A DNA stretch of 64,000 nucleotides, taken from assembly GCA_002733765.1 (NCBI GenBank), contig NVWU01000010.1, forward strand, positions 124,001-188,000. Reading direction: 5' to 3'. Below the pieces are notes generated by a model. That model did not search any database. It was not told the origin of the DNA and saw only the letters and a list, made by a program, of their open reading frames with translations. The DNA comes from Colwellia sp. Its GTDB lineage: Bacteria > Pseudomonadota > Gammaproteobacteria > Enterobacterales > Alteromonadaceae. Positions 37,815 to 47,657 of the stretch are shown here, piece by piece. The position numbers and the translations under genes are program-made. Each line of letters opens with the position of its first letter. Position 1 is the stretch's first letter.

Positions 37815-39914
37815 ATGAAACATTATTTAAAGCTTGCCATCATTACGACCTGCTGCTTCACTGCTTTTATTAGCGACAACAGCTCCGCAAAAAGTACCGA
37901 ATTAGCACCAATACAGCCTAGAATCGTTGGTGGTGACGTTTCCCCTGAAGGTGACTGGCCGTGGATGTCAGCGTTGGTATATACCTCGAATGAAATATCA
38001 ACCACATTAACTGTTGATAACACTAGCTATGAAAGCCAAGCCTTTAGTGGTGGTATTACAGCAAGTGCCACAGGTAATATCGTCGACTGTGGCATTGGTG
38101 ATACCCAATGCAGTGATGCAACAAATAAAATTTGTTTAATTGAACGCGGCGGCGATATCGATTTTTCCGTGAAGGTTGAGAACTGTCAAGCTGGCGGTGG
38201 TGTTGGTGCCATTATTTATAACAATAAAGAAGGTAATATCAACGGTACTTTAGGTGATGATTTCACTGGTATACCCGCTATTGCGATCACTCAAATGGAC
38301 GGCATTACTTTACAAAAAAATATAGGCGCAAGCGCAAACTTAACTGTTATCGAAGGGATTGCTTTAGCACAATCATCAACTTGTGGTGCATCTTTCCTTG
38401 GCGATAAATGGTTATTAACGGCATCACATTGTGTCGAAGGTGTTTCACCACAACAATTAAAAGTTAATGTCGGTGAATATGACTTAAGTAACGGCGCGGA
38501 GAATGCCAAAGCAGTTAAACGCATTTATATGCATGCTGATTACCAGTTAAATGTTGAATTAGATAATGATATTGCCTTAATTGAATTGGTTGATAGTGTA
38601 AACAACCCTGCAATAACACTAGTTGATTTAGCAGCTACAGAACAGTTTACTAAAGACAACCGTACCGTAACGGTTGTTGGCTGGGGTGGCAGACAAGGTT
38701 ACCCCGCTACCGGAGGTTCAACATCAAGCTTTCCTGATAAATTACATCAAGTTGATTTGCAGCTGCTCACTAACAATCAATGTAAACACATATTAGCACA
38801 ATCCTCTACAGAGGCCTTTGAAGGGACTTATACTGCAAATGACATAGGTATTACTGATGCAATGATTTGTGCATTTATTCCCGGTGGAGGCAAAGGTTCA
38901 TGCCAAGGCGACAGTGGCGGTCCGTTAATGATCAATACCAATGAAGGCTGGCAACAAATAGGCATTGTTAGCTGGGGCATAGGTTGTGCTGCTGATGGTT
39001 TCCCTGGTGTTTATACTCGTTCCGCATTGTTTACTAACTGGGTTAATGAAATTACCCAAGGTATCGCTATTGATCAAAGCATTGATTTTACCATTCAAGC
39101 GCAAACACAAGCACAAAGTGTCGAACTAGACGTGGTTAATAATAGCGAATTAACTGCCAACCTAACGTTTGCTATTGATGGAGCTACTAACTTCACCATA
39201 ACGAACGATACATGTAATAGTATCGCTGCTGGAGCAACCTGTCAGTTACAGCTTAACTATGATGCTGCAAACGTTGGCAAACATAATGCAACTATTATGA
39301 TTGACTCAGGTAGTAGTGATATCGCTACAAGCAGCGCTAAAATTTCAGCGCAAACTATCGCACTAGCCAATACAATAAAAACCCAACTTTCTAGTTATGA
39401 TAATGCGTTAACTTGGTATAGTGGTGGTAGCTCAGCTTGGCAACTTGATAACACTGAAGCAGCAATAATCAGTGGGGACATTACTGATAACCAAGAAAGT
39501 ATCGTCATGGTTACGGTATCAGGGGAAGGTGAATTATCATTTGAATGGTCAGTATCCTCTGAAGAAAACATTGATGATCCAGAAACCCCTTATGATGCAC
39601 TCTATTTATATGTTGATGGCGAGTTAATTAACTTTATCTCCGGTGATGTTGCTTATAAAAGTGAAACAGTTAAATTTAACGTCGGTGAGCATAATATTGT
39701 TTGGGTGTATCAAAAAGATCCCGCAGATCCACCAGAATTTACAGGGGATGACAATGCCCATATTCGAAATGTTGTTTTTACGCCAGTAAAAATTGTAACG
39801 CCAACCCTACCTGCGCCGACACCAACAAACCCCAAAGCACGCTCAAGTAGCGGTGGCGGCATAACTTGGTTCTCACTACTATTTATCGCTGTAATAAGTC
39901 TTCGCAGAAAATAG
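37815..39914 (+). CDS. secreted trypsin-like protease with nested PA domain and GlyGly-CTERM tail
   Basis: 699 aa. Signal peptide, then IVGG (37-40), which becomes the new N-terminus in active trypsins. A protease-associated domain (about 60-183; CLIERGGDIDFSVKVENCQ, GAIIYNNKEG, IPAIAITQMDG) is inserted before the catalytic His205 (TASHC). Asp252 (DNDIALIEL) and Ser367 (GKGSCQGDSGGP) complete the triad. A surface-type beta domain (about 430-515) and a jelly-roll-like region (about 530-660) follow. The end, SSSGGGITWFSLLFIAVISL then RRK, is a GlyGly-CTERM signal, so it is probably sorted by type II secretion and cut by rhombosortase. Begins just after hemJ. Confidence 0.93.
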   Translation: MKHYLKLAIITTCCFTAFISDNSSAKSTELAPIQPRIVGGDVSPEGDWPWMSALVYTSNEISTTLTVDNTSYESQAFSGGITASATGNIVDCGIGDTQCSDATNKICLIERGGDIDFSVKVENCQAGGGVGAIIYNNKEGNINGTLGDDFTGIPAIAITQMDGITLQKNIGASANLTVIEGIALAQSSTCGASFLGDKWLLTASHCVEGVSPQQLKVNVGEYDLSNGAENAKAVKRIYMHADYQLNVELDNDIALIELVDSVNNPAITLVDLAATEQFTKDNRTVTVVGWGGRQGYPATGGSTSSFPDKLHQVDLQLLTNNQCKHILAQSSTEAFEGTYTANDIGITDAMICAFIPGGGKGSCQGDSGGPLMINTNEGWQQIGIVSWGIGCAADGFPGVYTRSALFTNWVNEITQGIAIDQSIDFTIQAQTQAQSVELDVVNNSELTANLTFAIDGATNFTITNDTCNSIAAGATCQLQLNYDAANVGKHNATIMIDSGSSDIATSSAKISAQTIALANTIKTQLSSYDNALTWYSGGSSAWQLDNTEAAIISGDITDNQESIVMVTVSGEGELSFEWSVSSEENIDDPETPYDALYLYVDGELINFISGDVAYKSETVKFNVGEHNIVWVYQKDPADPPEFTGDDNAHIRNVVFTPVKIVTPTLPAPTPTNPKARSSSGGGITWFSLLFIAVISLRRK

Positions 39915-39939
39915 GAAACAAAATGTAAACCTGCTGACA

Positions 39940-39963
39940 AAAGGTCGTTTAACGACCTTTTTT
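39940..39963 (+). terminator. Rho-independent terminator
   Basis: AAAGGTCG / CGACCTTT stem around TTTAA, followed by TTTT, 26 bases after the protease stop. Confidence 0.85.
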
Positions 39964-40004
39964 ATGCTATATTTCGGCAAATTTTTTCTCAAATGCTGTT
40001 CACT

Positions 40005-41015
40005 ATGATGAATTTTCAAGGCAGTCATATTTTGTCCGTTTCGCAATTCGATCGCGAAGCCATAGCCAGAATATTAGATATCTCTGCACAAATGGCGCCC
40101 TATGCCGCTCGCCAAAAACGTTGCACTGTGCTTGAAGGCGCAATTTTAAGCAATTTATTTTTCGAGCCTAGTACTCGTACTCGCGTTAGCTTCGGTACCG
40201 CCTTTAACTTATTAGGTGGCTACGTACGCGAAACCGTCGGACAAGAAAACTCTTCACTGAGCAAAGGTGAATCTTTATTTGATACGGCGCAAGTGATCAG
40301 TGGTTACTCTGATGTTATCACCATGCGTCACCCGAAAATGCACTCGGTTGAACAGTTTGCCCAAGGCAGTACGGTTCCTGTTATTAATGGTGGTGATGGT
40401 GCTAATGAACATCCAACACAAGCACTATTGGATTTATTTACTATACAGTCTGAAATGATGCACTTTCATAAAGGCTTAGATAACCTTGATATTGTTTTAA
40501 TGGGTGATTTAAAACATGGGCGTACAGTACATTCATTATCAAAACTGCTTAGCCTTTATAATAATATCAAAGTGACTATGGTATCACCAACGGCACTGCA
40601 AATGCCTGATAGTGTAATTTCAGCCCTTGAAAATGCTGGCCATCAAGTCATTATCACCGACACCATGGCTGGAAATTTATCTTGCGATGTAATTTATCAA
40701 ACTCGTATTCAACAAGAACGTTTTGCTAGCAAAGATGAAGCCGATTTATATCGCGGGCATTTCAGTTTAAACAAAAGTATATATCAGCAATATTGTCGTG
40801 AAAACACCGTAATTATGCACCCTTTGCCACGAGACTCTCGCCCAGAAGCAAATGAATTAGATATAGATTTAAATGATTTAGATAGCTTAGCAATTTTCAG
40901 ACAAGCACAAAATGGTGTTTTAGTTAGAATGGCGTTGTTTGCTTTAACGTTAGGTGTTGAAGATCAATTAACCCAATATGAAAAAGAGGTAAATTGGCAC
41001 ACCAATAAGCGTTAA
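40005..41015 (+). CDS. pyrB: aspartate carbamoyltransferase catalytic chain
   Basis: Makes carbamoyl-aspartate in pyrimidine synthesis. Carbamoyl-phosphate motif FFEPSTRTRVSFG, HPTQALLDLFTI (aspartate carbamoyltransferase signature) and MHPLPRDSRPEANELD. 336 aa, the longer class seen in Shewanella-type marine genomes that lacks a separate pyrI regulatory gene, and none follows here. Start at MMNFQGSHILSV matches that class; the ATG at 39993 adds four residues. No attenuator-like leader was seen. Confidence 0.96.
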   Translation: MMNFQGSHILSVSQFDREAIARILDISAQMAPYAARQKRCTVLEGAILSNLFFEPSTRTRVSFGTAFNLLGGYVRETVGQENSSLSKGESLFDTAQVISGYSDVITMRHPKMHSVEQFAQGSTVPVINGGDGANEHPTQALLDLFTIQSEMMHFHKGLDNLDIVLMGDLKHGRTVHSLSKLLSLYNNIKVTMVSPTALQMPDSVISALENAGHQVIITDTMAGNLSCDVIYQTRIQQERFASKDEADLYRGHFSLNKSIYQQYCRENTVIMHPLPRDSRPEANELDIDLNDLDSLAIFRQAQNGVLVRMALFALTLGVEDQLTQYEKEVNWHTNKR

Positions 41016-41134
41016 GCGCCAATTTATACTTACTTTATAACAATAACGACTATTAATTTTCCCTTATTTACTGAGTGAAAACTGATCTTTTTCAGATCAA
41101 GTAATGAACCAATAAAAAAATAAAGAGTGAACTT

Positions 41135-42442
41135 ATGAACCAAACAACAAATTATGTAACCAATAAGTCAGAACAACTATTTTCTCAGGCAACAAAAGTC
41201 ATCCCTGGTGGCGTTAATTCTCCTGTACGCGCTTTTAATGGTGTAGGTGGTACGCCGCCTTTTATTAAACGCGCTCAAGGCGCTTATATTTATGATGCCG
41301 ATGATAATGCTTACATTGATTATGTCGGCTCATGGGGACCAATGATTTTAGGTCATAATCACCCTGCTATTTTAGATGCAGTAATTAACACTGCCCAAAA
41401 TGGTTTGAGTTTTGGCGCTCCCACAGAGCTAGAAATAACCATGGCAGAAAAAGTACGAGAATTAGTACCGTCAATGGAATCACTTCGTATGGTTAGCTCT
41501 GGCACAGAAGCTACCATGAGTGCTATTCGCTTAGCCCGTGGTTACACTAACCGTGATAAAATTTTAAAATTTGAAGGCTGTTACCATGGCCATGCTGATT
41601 CTTTACTAGTAAAAGCAGGCTCTGGTGCATTAACCTTAGGTGTACCAAATTCTCCTGGTATTCCTGCTGATTTTGCCAAGCACACGTTAACCGTTAGCTA
41701 TAATAATATTGCACAAGTCAAAGAAATTTTTGCTAAATATCCCGATCAAATTGCCTGCATTATCGTTGAACCGGTAGCAGGTAATATGAATTGTATTCCA
41801 CCTGTTGAAGGTTTCCTTGAAGGCTTACGTGCGGTATGTGATGAATACAACTCGGTATTAATTCTCGATGAAGTCATGACAGGTTTTCGCGTCGCATTGG
41901 GCGGCGCTCAAGCACATTACAATATCAAACCTGACTTAACGACCTTAGGTAAAGTCATTGGTGGTGGTATGCCAGTAGGCGCTTTTGGCGGCAAACAAGA
42001 AATTATGGATTACATTGCCCCTGTAGGCCCAGTTTATCAAGCAGGCACTCTTTCAGGTAATCCAATAGCGATGGCTGCAGGTCTAGCCTCATTAACAGAG
42101 TTAGCGAAAGGTGATAAACATCAACAATTAACTGCTGCTACAGAAAAATTAGCAATGGGTTTAAAAGCAGCAGCAGAGCGACATGGTGTTAATTTAAGTA
42201 TTAACTATGTTGGTGCTATGTTTGGTTTTTTCTTTACTGACGACGACCAACCCATTACCACTTTTGAACAAGTAATGGCTTGTGATAGTGATAAATTTAA
42301 TCGCTTCTTCCATTTAATGCTAGAGCACGGTATTTACCTTGCACCATCAGCGTTTGAGACCGGTTTTTTATCTACTGCTCATAGCGATGATATTATCGAA
42401 AAAACCCTTGAAGCGGCAGCTAAGTGTTTCGCGCAGCTATAA
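41135..42442 (+). CDS. hemL: glutamate-1-semialdehyde 2,1-aminomutase
   Basis: PLP enzyme that converts glutamate-1-semialdehyde to 5-aminolevulinate, the first tetrapyrrole committed step in the C5 route. 435 aa. Signatures: [50 protein letters not shown], and [18 protein letters not shown] with the PLP Lys. Good RBS (AAAGAGTGAACTT). Single gene ended by a clear terminator. Confidence 0.97.
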   Translation: MNQTTNYVTNKSEQLFSQATKVIPGGVNSPVRAFNGVGGTPPFIKRAQGAYIYDADDNAYIDYVGSWGPMILGHNHPAILDAVINTAQNGLSFGAPTELEITMAEKVRELVPSMESLRMVSSGTEATMSAIRLARGYTNRDKILKFEGCYHGHADSLLVKAGSGALTLGVPNSPGIPADFAKHTLTVSYNNIAQVKEIFAKYPDQIACIIVEPVAGNMNCIPPVEGFLEGLRAVCDEYNSVLILDEVMTGFRVALGGAQAHYNIKPDLTTLGKVIGGGMPVGAFGGKQEIMDYIAPVGPVYQAGTLSGNPIAMAAGLASLTELAKGDKHQQLTAATEKLAMGLKAAAERHGVNLSINYVGAMFGFFFTDDDQPITTFEQVMACDSDKFNRFFHLMLEHGIYLAPSAFETGFLSTAHSDDIIEKTLEAAAKCFAQL

Positions 42443-42458
42443 ATATCATTGGTTATTT

Positions 42459-42490
42459 AGCTTTAAGGTAGTGATACCTTAAAGCTTTTT
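42459..42490. terminator. bidirectional Rho-independent terminator
   Basis: 12-bp perfect stem AGCTTTAAGGTA / TACCTTAAAGCT with GTGA loop and a T-run, between the convergent hemL and moeA. Confidence 0.9.
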
Positions 42491-42501
42491 TATCATTGAG
42501 T

Positions 42502-43737
42502 TTACGCGATGAACTCATCAAACAACTGTACCTTCACTGTTTCACCCGCAGTGACTTTACCTTGCTCAGCAGCTAAAACAATAAAGCAATTAGCTTGCGC
42601 TAAACTAGATAAAATACCTGAGCCTTGCGATCCTGTTGATGAAACAATATTTTCGCCCTGCTCATTAATACTTAACACACCTCGTTGAAAGTCCATACGC
42701 CCGGGAGATTTTCTTAAATCATTCATACATTTTACATATAACGTGGTACGCTTTAACGGCTGTGCATTTTGCATTTTAGTTAACGCAACCAAGGCCAATT
42801 GATGAAACGTTACTAATGCTGAAACAGGGTTGCCCGGTAAACCAAAAAAAACACTATTAGGTAACTTGCCAAAGGCAAATGGCTTACCCGGTTTCATCGC
42901 TATTTTCCAAAAACCAATTTCACCCAAATCATCTAATACCGTTTTAGTATAATCCGCATCACCGACAGAAACACCACCAGATGAAATAACCGCATCGGCT
43001 TGCTTATCAGCATTAACAAAAGCTGCTTTTATCGCATCAAAGTCATCTTCAATCACACCAAAGTCAATTACTTCAACAGCTAGTTTTTCTAACATGGCTC
43101 GTAACACAAAACTGTTACTTTCATAAATATCACCGGAGTTGAGCGTTTGTTCTGGTAGTTTCAGTTCATCACCCGTCGCAATTAACGCGACCGTTAATTT
43201 ACGATAAACACGAACTTCACCAATACCTAACGAGGCTAAAATGCCAATATCTACTGCTGATAACTTATGACCTTTAGCCAGTACCGATTGTCCTAATTCA
43301 ATATCTTCTCCCGCTTTACGTACATTGGAGCCAAATTGCTTTTCTTTTAAGAAAGTAATGTCATCATCGTTTGCTTGAACATTTTCCTGCATTTCAACAC
43401 TATCACAACATGATGGCATTTTAGCGCCGGTCATAATGCGTATGCACTCGCCTAGCTTGCATACTCCTTCATAAGGTGCTCCTGCCATAGAACGACCAAC
43501 CAAGGTTAATGTTTTGTTTTGATTTAAACTTTCAAGCGCAAAAGCATAACCATCCATCGCTGAATTATCATGATTAGGTACATTAAGAGGACTAGAAATA
43601 TCTTGCGCTAAGACAGCATTTACAGCTTGTGCAATTGCTAAATTAACGGTTTCAGTAACAGGGGTTATTTGTGACAACATATTTTGCAGCGCCTGTTCAA
43701 AAGGCAATAAACCAGGGGCAGAACAACAATCAGACAT
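42502..43737 (-). CDS. moeA: molybdopterin molybdenumtransferase MoeA
   Basis: Inserts molybdate into adenylated molybdopterin, the last step of Moco synthesis. 411 aa. N-terminal NHDNSAMDGYAFAL, LVGRSMAGAPYEG, IMTGAKMPSCCDSVE; central MoCF domain with ISSGGVSVGDADYTK and KPGKPFAFG, GLPGNPVSALVTF; C-terminal beta domain. ATG at 43737 (MSDCCSAPGLLPFEQAL) chosen over an ATG 13 codons earlier. Divergent from the moa-mod genes across a 415-base gap that holds the Moco riboswitch. Confidence 0.96.
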   Translation of the reverse strand: MSDCCSAPGLLPFEQALQNMLSQITPVTETVNLAIAQAVNAVLAQDISSPLNVPNHDNSAMDGYAFALESLNQNKTLTLVGRSMAGAPYEGVCKLGECIRIMTGAKMPSCCDSVEMQENVQANDDDITFLKEKQFGSNVRKAGEDIELGQSVLAKGHKLSAVDIGILASLGIGEVRVYRKLTVALIATGDELKLPEQTLNSGDIYESNSFVLRAMLEKLAVEVIDFGVIEDDFDAIKAAFVNADKQADAVISSGGVSVGDADYTKTVLDDLGEIGFWKIAMKPGKPFAFGKLPNSVFFGLPGNPVSALVTFHQLALVALTKMQNAQPLKRTTLYVKCMNDLRKSPGRMDFQRGVLSINEQGENIVSSTGSQGSGILSSLAQANCFIVLAAEQGKVTAGETVKVQLFDEFIA

Positions 43738-43904
43738 AAAGTACTCGCTTAGCTTTAACATAATAACTATTTTCAATAACGCTAGTATCGCTTAATTTGG
43801 CTATAAAGTAATAGCAATTTAACGTTTAAAACTGGTTAAAATATCTGTTTATTGATACGAATCAAAATAGGGAAAATCAAAAGAATAATTACTATTCTCA
43901 AACT

Positions 43905-44149
43905 ACCTTAAGCGATAAGGTTCAGCCGGGGTTAATCTGGTTAGGTATATAATTAGCATGAAATGAGATATACTTAATTTTAGTCAAATGACTAAAATTA
44001 AATAATTTACACCGAGCTGTAATTGCTAACACCGCTATTTTTTCACAAATAAGGTCAGGTAATTATAAGCCGTAGCAGATATTTTATAAAAGTAACTTGC
44101 TGCCAGGGTTAACAAGGAAACGCGTTAGCCTCCCTACATTTGGAAAGGT
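43905..44149 (+). promoter_or_regulatory. probable molybdenum cofactor (Moco) riboswitch before moaA
   Basis: The roughly 250-base moaA leader holds CCGGGGTTAATCTGG near its start and, next to the gene, CCAGGGTTAACAAGGAAACG, GCCTCCC and GGAAAGG. These last two are conserved near the 3' end of the Moco RNA motif found before moaA in gammaproteobacteria. GGAAAGG is also the Shine-Dalgarno, 4 bases before the ATG; ACCTT near 43905 could pair with it. A hairpin AATTTTAGTCA / TGACTAAAATT (43977-44001) is the variable arm. Expected effect: Moco binding lowers moaA translation. Confidence 0.65.
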
Positions 44150-44152
44150 GAT

Positions 44153-45124
44153 ATGCTAACAGACAACTTCGGTCGCAGGTTTTATTACCTGCGCCTATCA
44201 ATTACTGACGTGTGCAACTTTCGTTGCAATTACTGCTTACCTGACGGTTATCAATGCGATCAGCCGCGCGACTTTATGTCACTAACTGAAATAAAGCGCT
44301 TAACGGCTGCTTTTGCTGGTTTAGGTACAGAAAAAATTCGTATTACGGGTGGTGAGCCCGCACTTCGTAAAGATTTACCAGAAATAATTGCGGCTTGTAA
44401 ACAAACCAAAGGCATTAAAAAAGTTGCTATTACCAGTAACGGGTTTAAATTACCTGAGCATTTACCTCAGTGGTTAGATGCCGGAATTGATGCCATTAAT
44501 ATCAGTATTGATAGCCTAGATCCCCGTCAATTTCTTGCCATTACCGGCCATAATAAACTTGATACCATTTTAAAAGGTATTGATATGGCGTTAGCCGATG
44601 GTCGGCCAAACATCAAAGTAAATACAGTATTGATGCGAGAGTACAGTGGTAGAAGTATTCAAAGCTATTTAGATTGGTTAAAAGATACCCCCGTCACTTT
44701 ACGTTTTATCGAATTAATGCAAACCGGTGATAATCAGAAGTTTTTTGATGCGCAACATGTGCAAGGTTCGCGTATAAAGCAGAACCTGATTCTTGATGGT
44801 TGGTTACCGGTCATTCAAGATAAAGCCGCAGGTCCCGCTCAAGAATTTTATCATCCTGACTATCAAGGTCGCATTGGCTTGATCATGCCCTATTCTAAAG
44901 ATTTTTGTAATAGTTGTAATCGCTTACGAGTAAGTTCATCAGGCAAACTACATTTATGTTTATTTGGTGAAAATGGTTTGCCTTTACGTGAACAAATGCA
45001 GTCGGATAATATTGAGCCTTTACAGGCGAAAATTTTATCACTATTAGGTGACAAAAAAGCCACTCATTTCTTACATGATAAGCTAACCGGTGGTACAAAG
45101 CACTTAGCCATGCTAGGCGGTTAA
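44153..45124 (+). CDS. moaA: GTP 3',8-cyclase MoaA
   Basis: Radical SAM enzyme that starts Moco synthesis by cyclising GTP. N-terminal cluster motif CNFRCNYC, C-terminal cluster cysteines in DFCNSCNRLRVSSSGKLHLC, and a GG C-terminus (LAMLGG) that enters the active site. 323 aa, normal. First gene of a ten-gene run with short gaps. Confidence 0.97.
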   Translation: MLTDNFGRRFYYLRLSITDVCNFRCNYCLPDGYQCDQPRDFMSLTEIKRLTAAFAGLGTEKIRITGGEPALRKDLPEIIAACKQTKGIKKVAITSNGFKLPEHLPQWLDAGIDAINISIDSLDPRQFLAITGHNKLDTILKGIDMALADGRPNIKVNTVLMREYSGRSIQSYLDWLKDTPVTLRFIELMQTGDNQKFFDAQHVQGSRIKQNLILDGWLPVIQDKAAGPAQEFYHPDYQGRIGLIMPYSKDFCNSCNRLRVSSSGKLHLCLFGENGLPLREQMQSDNIEPLQAKILSLLGDKKATHFLHDKLTGGTKHLAMLGG

Positions 45125-45125
45125 C

Positions 45126-45740
45126 ATGACCTTTTTTAACAATAATTATGCAAATAATGAGTGTTTAGGTGTCGTACTAGCAGGCGGATTATCTTCTCGT
45201 ATGGGACAGGATAAAGCTAAATTACTGCGTAATAACACCGACATGCTTAACTTTTCCAAGCAACTATTAATTGATTCAGGTATTAGTAATATCGTGGTGA
45301 GTGGTGATCAGTATGATATACCTGACAAGATTAAACAAAGTGGCCCTGTAGGAGGTATTTATAGTGTATTGTCAAATTTCCCACAGGCTAAAGCATTATT
45401 GATACTACCGGTTGATTTGCCCTTTATGACCACAAAAGCATTAGCTAATTTACGCCTTAAAGGTGAATTAAGCCAAAAGGCTACTTATTTTGAAGGTCAT
45501 AGCATTCCGTTGTATTTACCAAATAATAGCTACGTAGAACTATTTTTATCAACAGTTTTTTCGAGCAGTGTGCGAGTAAATATCACCAAGCCCACAGCAA
45601 AAACAACGAACAAAAGTGGTCCTTCAATAAAAGCGTTATTACAGCAAGTGCCACATCACGCGATTCAGTGTCACGACAACAAAGCTTTATTTAATACCAA
45701 TACGCCTGAGCAATGGCAACAGGCAATGAAACAGTTTTAA
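45126..45740 (+). CDS. mobA: molybdenum cofactor guanylyltransferase MobA
   Basis: Transfers GMP to Moco to give the bis-MGD cofactor of DMSO-reductase-type enzymes. Nucleotide-binding loop GVVLAGGLSSRMGQDKAKL, and the Asp-containing ALLILPVDLPFM. 204 aa. It starts two bases after moaA, so is probably translated together with it. Its presence suggests bis-MGD enzymes such as formate dehydrogenase or nitrate reductase elsewhere. Confidence 0.93.
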   Translation: MTFFNNNYANNECLGVVLAGGLSSRMGQDKAKLLRNNTDMLNFSKQLLIDSGISNIVVSGDQYDIPDKIKQSGPVGGIYSVLSNFPQAKALLILPVDLPFMTTKALANLRLKGELSQKATYFEGHSIPLYLPNNSYVELFLSTVFSSSVRVNITKPTAKTTNKSGPSIKALLQQVPHHAIQCHDNKALFNTNTPEQWQQAMKQF

Positions 45741-45787
45741 TTTTTGAACATATTATTCAATATATACATTAGTAAAAGGAAAGCATT

Positions 45788-46330
45788 ATGTCAGCACACG
45801 GCGGCAAAACATTTATTCCGTTAAACATTGCGGTATTAACCGTTTCAGATACACGTAACGAGTCAAATGACACCTCTGGTCAAGCACTTGTTGAACGTTT
45901 AACTACGGCAGGTCATAACCTAGCCGATAAAGCTATTGTTATTGATGATGTTTATCAACTACGCGCGCAAGTGTCTAAATGGATAGCTGATAACAACATT
46001 AATGCCATTATTTCAACTGGTGGTACTGGCTTTACCGAGCGCGATAATACCCCAGAAGCACTACTGCCATTATTTGATAAAAATGTTGAAGGTTTTGGTG
46101 AAGTGTTTCGCCATGTGTCATTAGCAGAAATTGGTACATCAACCATTCAATCACGCGCCTTTGGTGGCATAGCTAACAAAACAGTAGTTCTCTGTGTACC
46201 TGGGTCAACCAATGCTTGTAAAACCGCTTGGGATAAAGTAATTAAAGAACAGCTTGATGCGAGTCACAGACCGTGTAATTTTGTGCCACATTTGAATCTT
46301 TCCACGCAGCAATGTGAGACCCGTGGCTAA
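45788..46330 (+). CDS. moaB: molybdopterin adenylyltransferase-type protein MoaB
   Basis: 180 aa MoCF-fold protein: [36 protein letters not shown] and [14 protein letters not shown] motifs. It is homologous to MogA and either adenylates molybdopterin or is redundant with MogA; no separate mogA is seen here. The stop TAA overlaps the moaC ATG by one base (TAATG). Confidence 0.93.
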   Translation: MSAHGGKTFIPLNIAVLTVSDTRNESNDTSGQALVERLTTAGHNLADKAIVIDDVYQLRAQVSKWIADNNINAIISTGGTGFTERDNTPEALLPLFDKNVEGFGEVFRHVSLAEIGTSTIQSRAFGGIANKTVVLCVPGSTNACKTAWDKVIKEQLDASHRPCNFVPHLNLSTQQCETRG

Positions 46331-46827
46331 TGAGTAATGCAACGAACTCCACACCAGTATTGAGTCACCTGAATCAGCAAGGTGAAGCAAATATGGTAGA
46401 TGTGACCGAAAAGTCGATGACATCACGCACGGCAACCGCGCAAGGTTATATCAAAATGAACCGCGCTACCTTTGAATTGATCACCACAGGTAAACACAAA
46501 AAAGGCGATGTTTTTGCTGTTGCCCGTATTGCTGGCATTCAAGCGGCAAAAAAATGCAGTGATTTAATTCCTTTATGCCACCCATTAATGCTAACTAAAG
46601 TACAAGTTGATTTTACTTTAGATGAAGAAAATTTATCAGTGAAAGTGACTAGTTTATGCCGTTTAACGGGACAAACTGGCGTAGAAATGGAAGCATTAAC
46701 GGCTGTTTCTATTGCCTGTTTAACCCTGTTTGATATGTGTAAAGCCGCCGATCCAGCCATGGAAATTTCTGGCATAAAAGTACTGACTAAAGAAGGTGGT
46801 AAATCAGGACACTGGCAAGCCAGCTAG
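46330..46827 (+). CDS. moaC: cyclic pyranopterin monophosphate synthase MoaC
   Basis: Second Moco step, with MoaA: makes cPMP. 165 aa. Conserved [38 protein letters not shown] and [12 protein letters not shown] with catalytic Lys/Asp. Couples to moaB by overlapping start and stop. Confidence 0.96.
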   Translation: MSNATNSTPVLSHLNQQGEANMVDVTEKSMTSRTATAQGYIKMNRATFELITTGKHKKGDVFAVARIAGIQAAKKCSDLIPLCHPLMLTKVQVDFTLDEENLSVKVTSLCRLTGQTGVEMEALTAVSIACLTLFDMCKAADPAMEISGIKVLTKEGGKSGHWQAS

Positions 46828-46888
46828 TATCGCTTTTTCAGTGAAAGTGAGCTTAGAGTAATTAGAGTAATATTGTGAGAGAAAAATT

Positions 46889-47137
46889 ATGATTAAAGTT
46901 GTTTTTTTTGCCGCACTACGCGAGCAATTAGATTGTAGTGAACTAATGCTAAATAGCAAAAATATCTCTACCATCGCAGATTTAAAACGGCAATTAGCCA
47001 GTAAAAGTGAGCAATGGCAGGCCCTATTTAGTAATACGTTATTATTAAGTGCGGTCAATCACGATATGGTTAATAGCGAACAAAAAATTAAATCAGGTGA
47101 CGAAGTCGCTTTTTTCCCACCCGTTACCGGCGGATAA
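46889..47137 (+). CDS. moaD: molybdopterin synthase sulfur carrier subunit MoaD
   Basis: 82 aa ubiquitin-like sulfur carrier ending in the needed PPVTGG tail, whose Gly is thiocarboxylated after activation by MoeB. Pairs with MoaE as molybdopterin synthase. Follows moaC after 61 bases. Confidence 0.95.
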   Translation: MIKVVFFAALREQLDCSELMLNSKNISTIADLKRQLASKSEQWQALFSNTLLLSAVNHDMVNSEQKIKSGDEVAFFPPVTGG

Positions 47138-47184
47138 AATGAGACATGAGTGTCGAGTTATCAATGGCGATAAAAGGTTAATAA

Positions 47185-47649
47185 ATGACTAACAATACTT
47201 TCCCTGAAATATCCATACAAACAGCCGATTTTAGCTTGGCTGATGAAGTCGCCTTACTTGAGCAAAATAATGCCATCGATGGCGCCATTGTTACCTTTAC
47301 TGGGCGTGTACGTAATCATAATAATGGCATGAATGTCAGTGGTTTAACGTTAGAGCATTATCCGGGCATGACTGAAAAGTCGTTGGCTAAAATAATTACT
47401 ATCGCCAAAACTCGCTGGCATATTGGTCGAGTAAAAGTGATCCACCGTATTGGCGAACTTAACATTGGCGAACAAATTGTTTTTGTTGGTGTAACCAGTA
47501 AACATCGACAAGACGCTTTTGCCGCGAATGAATTTATTATGGACTTTTTAAAAGTGCAAGCGCCATTTTGGAAAAAAGAACGCACAGAGCAAGGCGAAGC
47601 TTGGCTTGATGCCAAAGCAACCGACGATACTAAAGCACAAAAGTGGTAA
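47185..47649 (+). CDS. moaE: molybdopterin synthase catalytic subunit MoaE
   Basis: 154 aa. TFTGRVRNHNNGMNVSGLTLEHYPGM (start of the family signature), HRIGELNIGEQIVFVGV, FAANEFIMDFLKVQAPFWKKE with the catalytic Lys pair. Converts cPMP to molybdopterin with sulfur from MoaD. Confidence 0.96.
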   Translation: MTNNTFPEISIQTADFSLADEVALLEQNNAIDGAIVTFTGRVRNHNNGMNVSGLTLEHYPGMTEKSLAKIITIAKTRWHIGRVKVIHRIGELNIGEQIVFVGVTSKHRQDAFAANEFIMDFLKVQAPFWKKERTEQGEAWLDAKATDDTKAQKW

Positions 47650-47657
47650 GCTAAATA

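Noticed and set aside
41083..41099. TGATCT / AGATCA hairpin before hemL
   Set aside because: Short, no T-run, no known regulator site.
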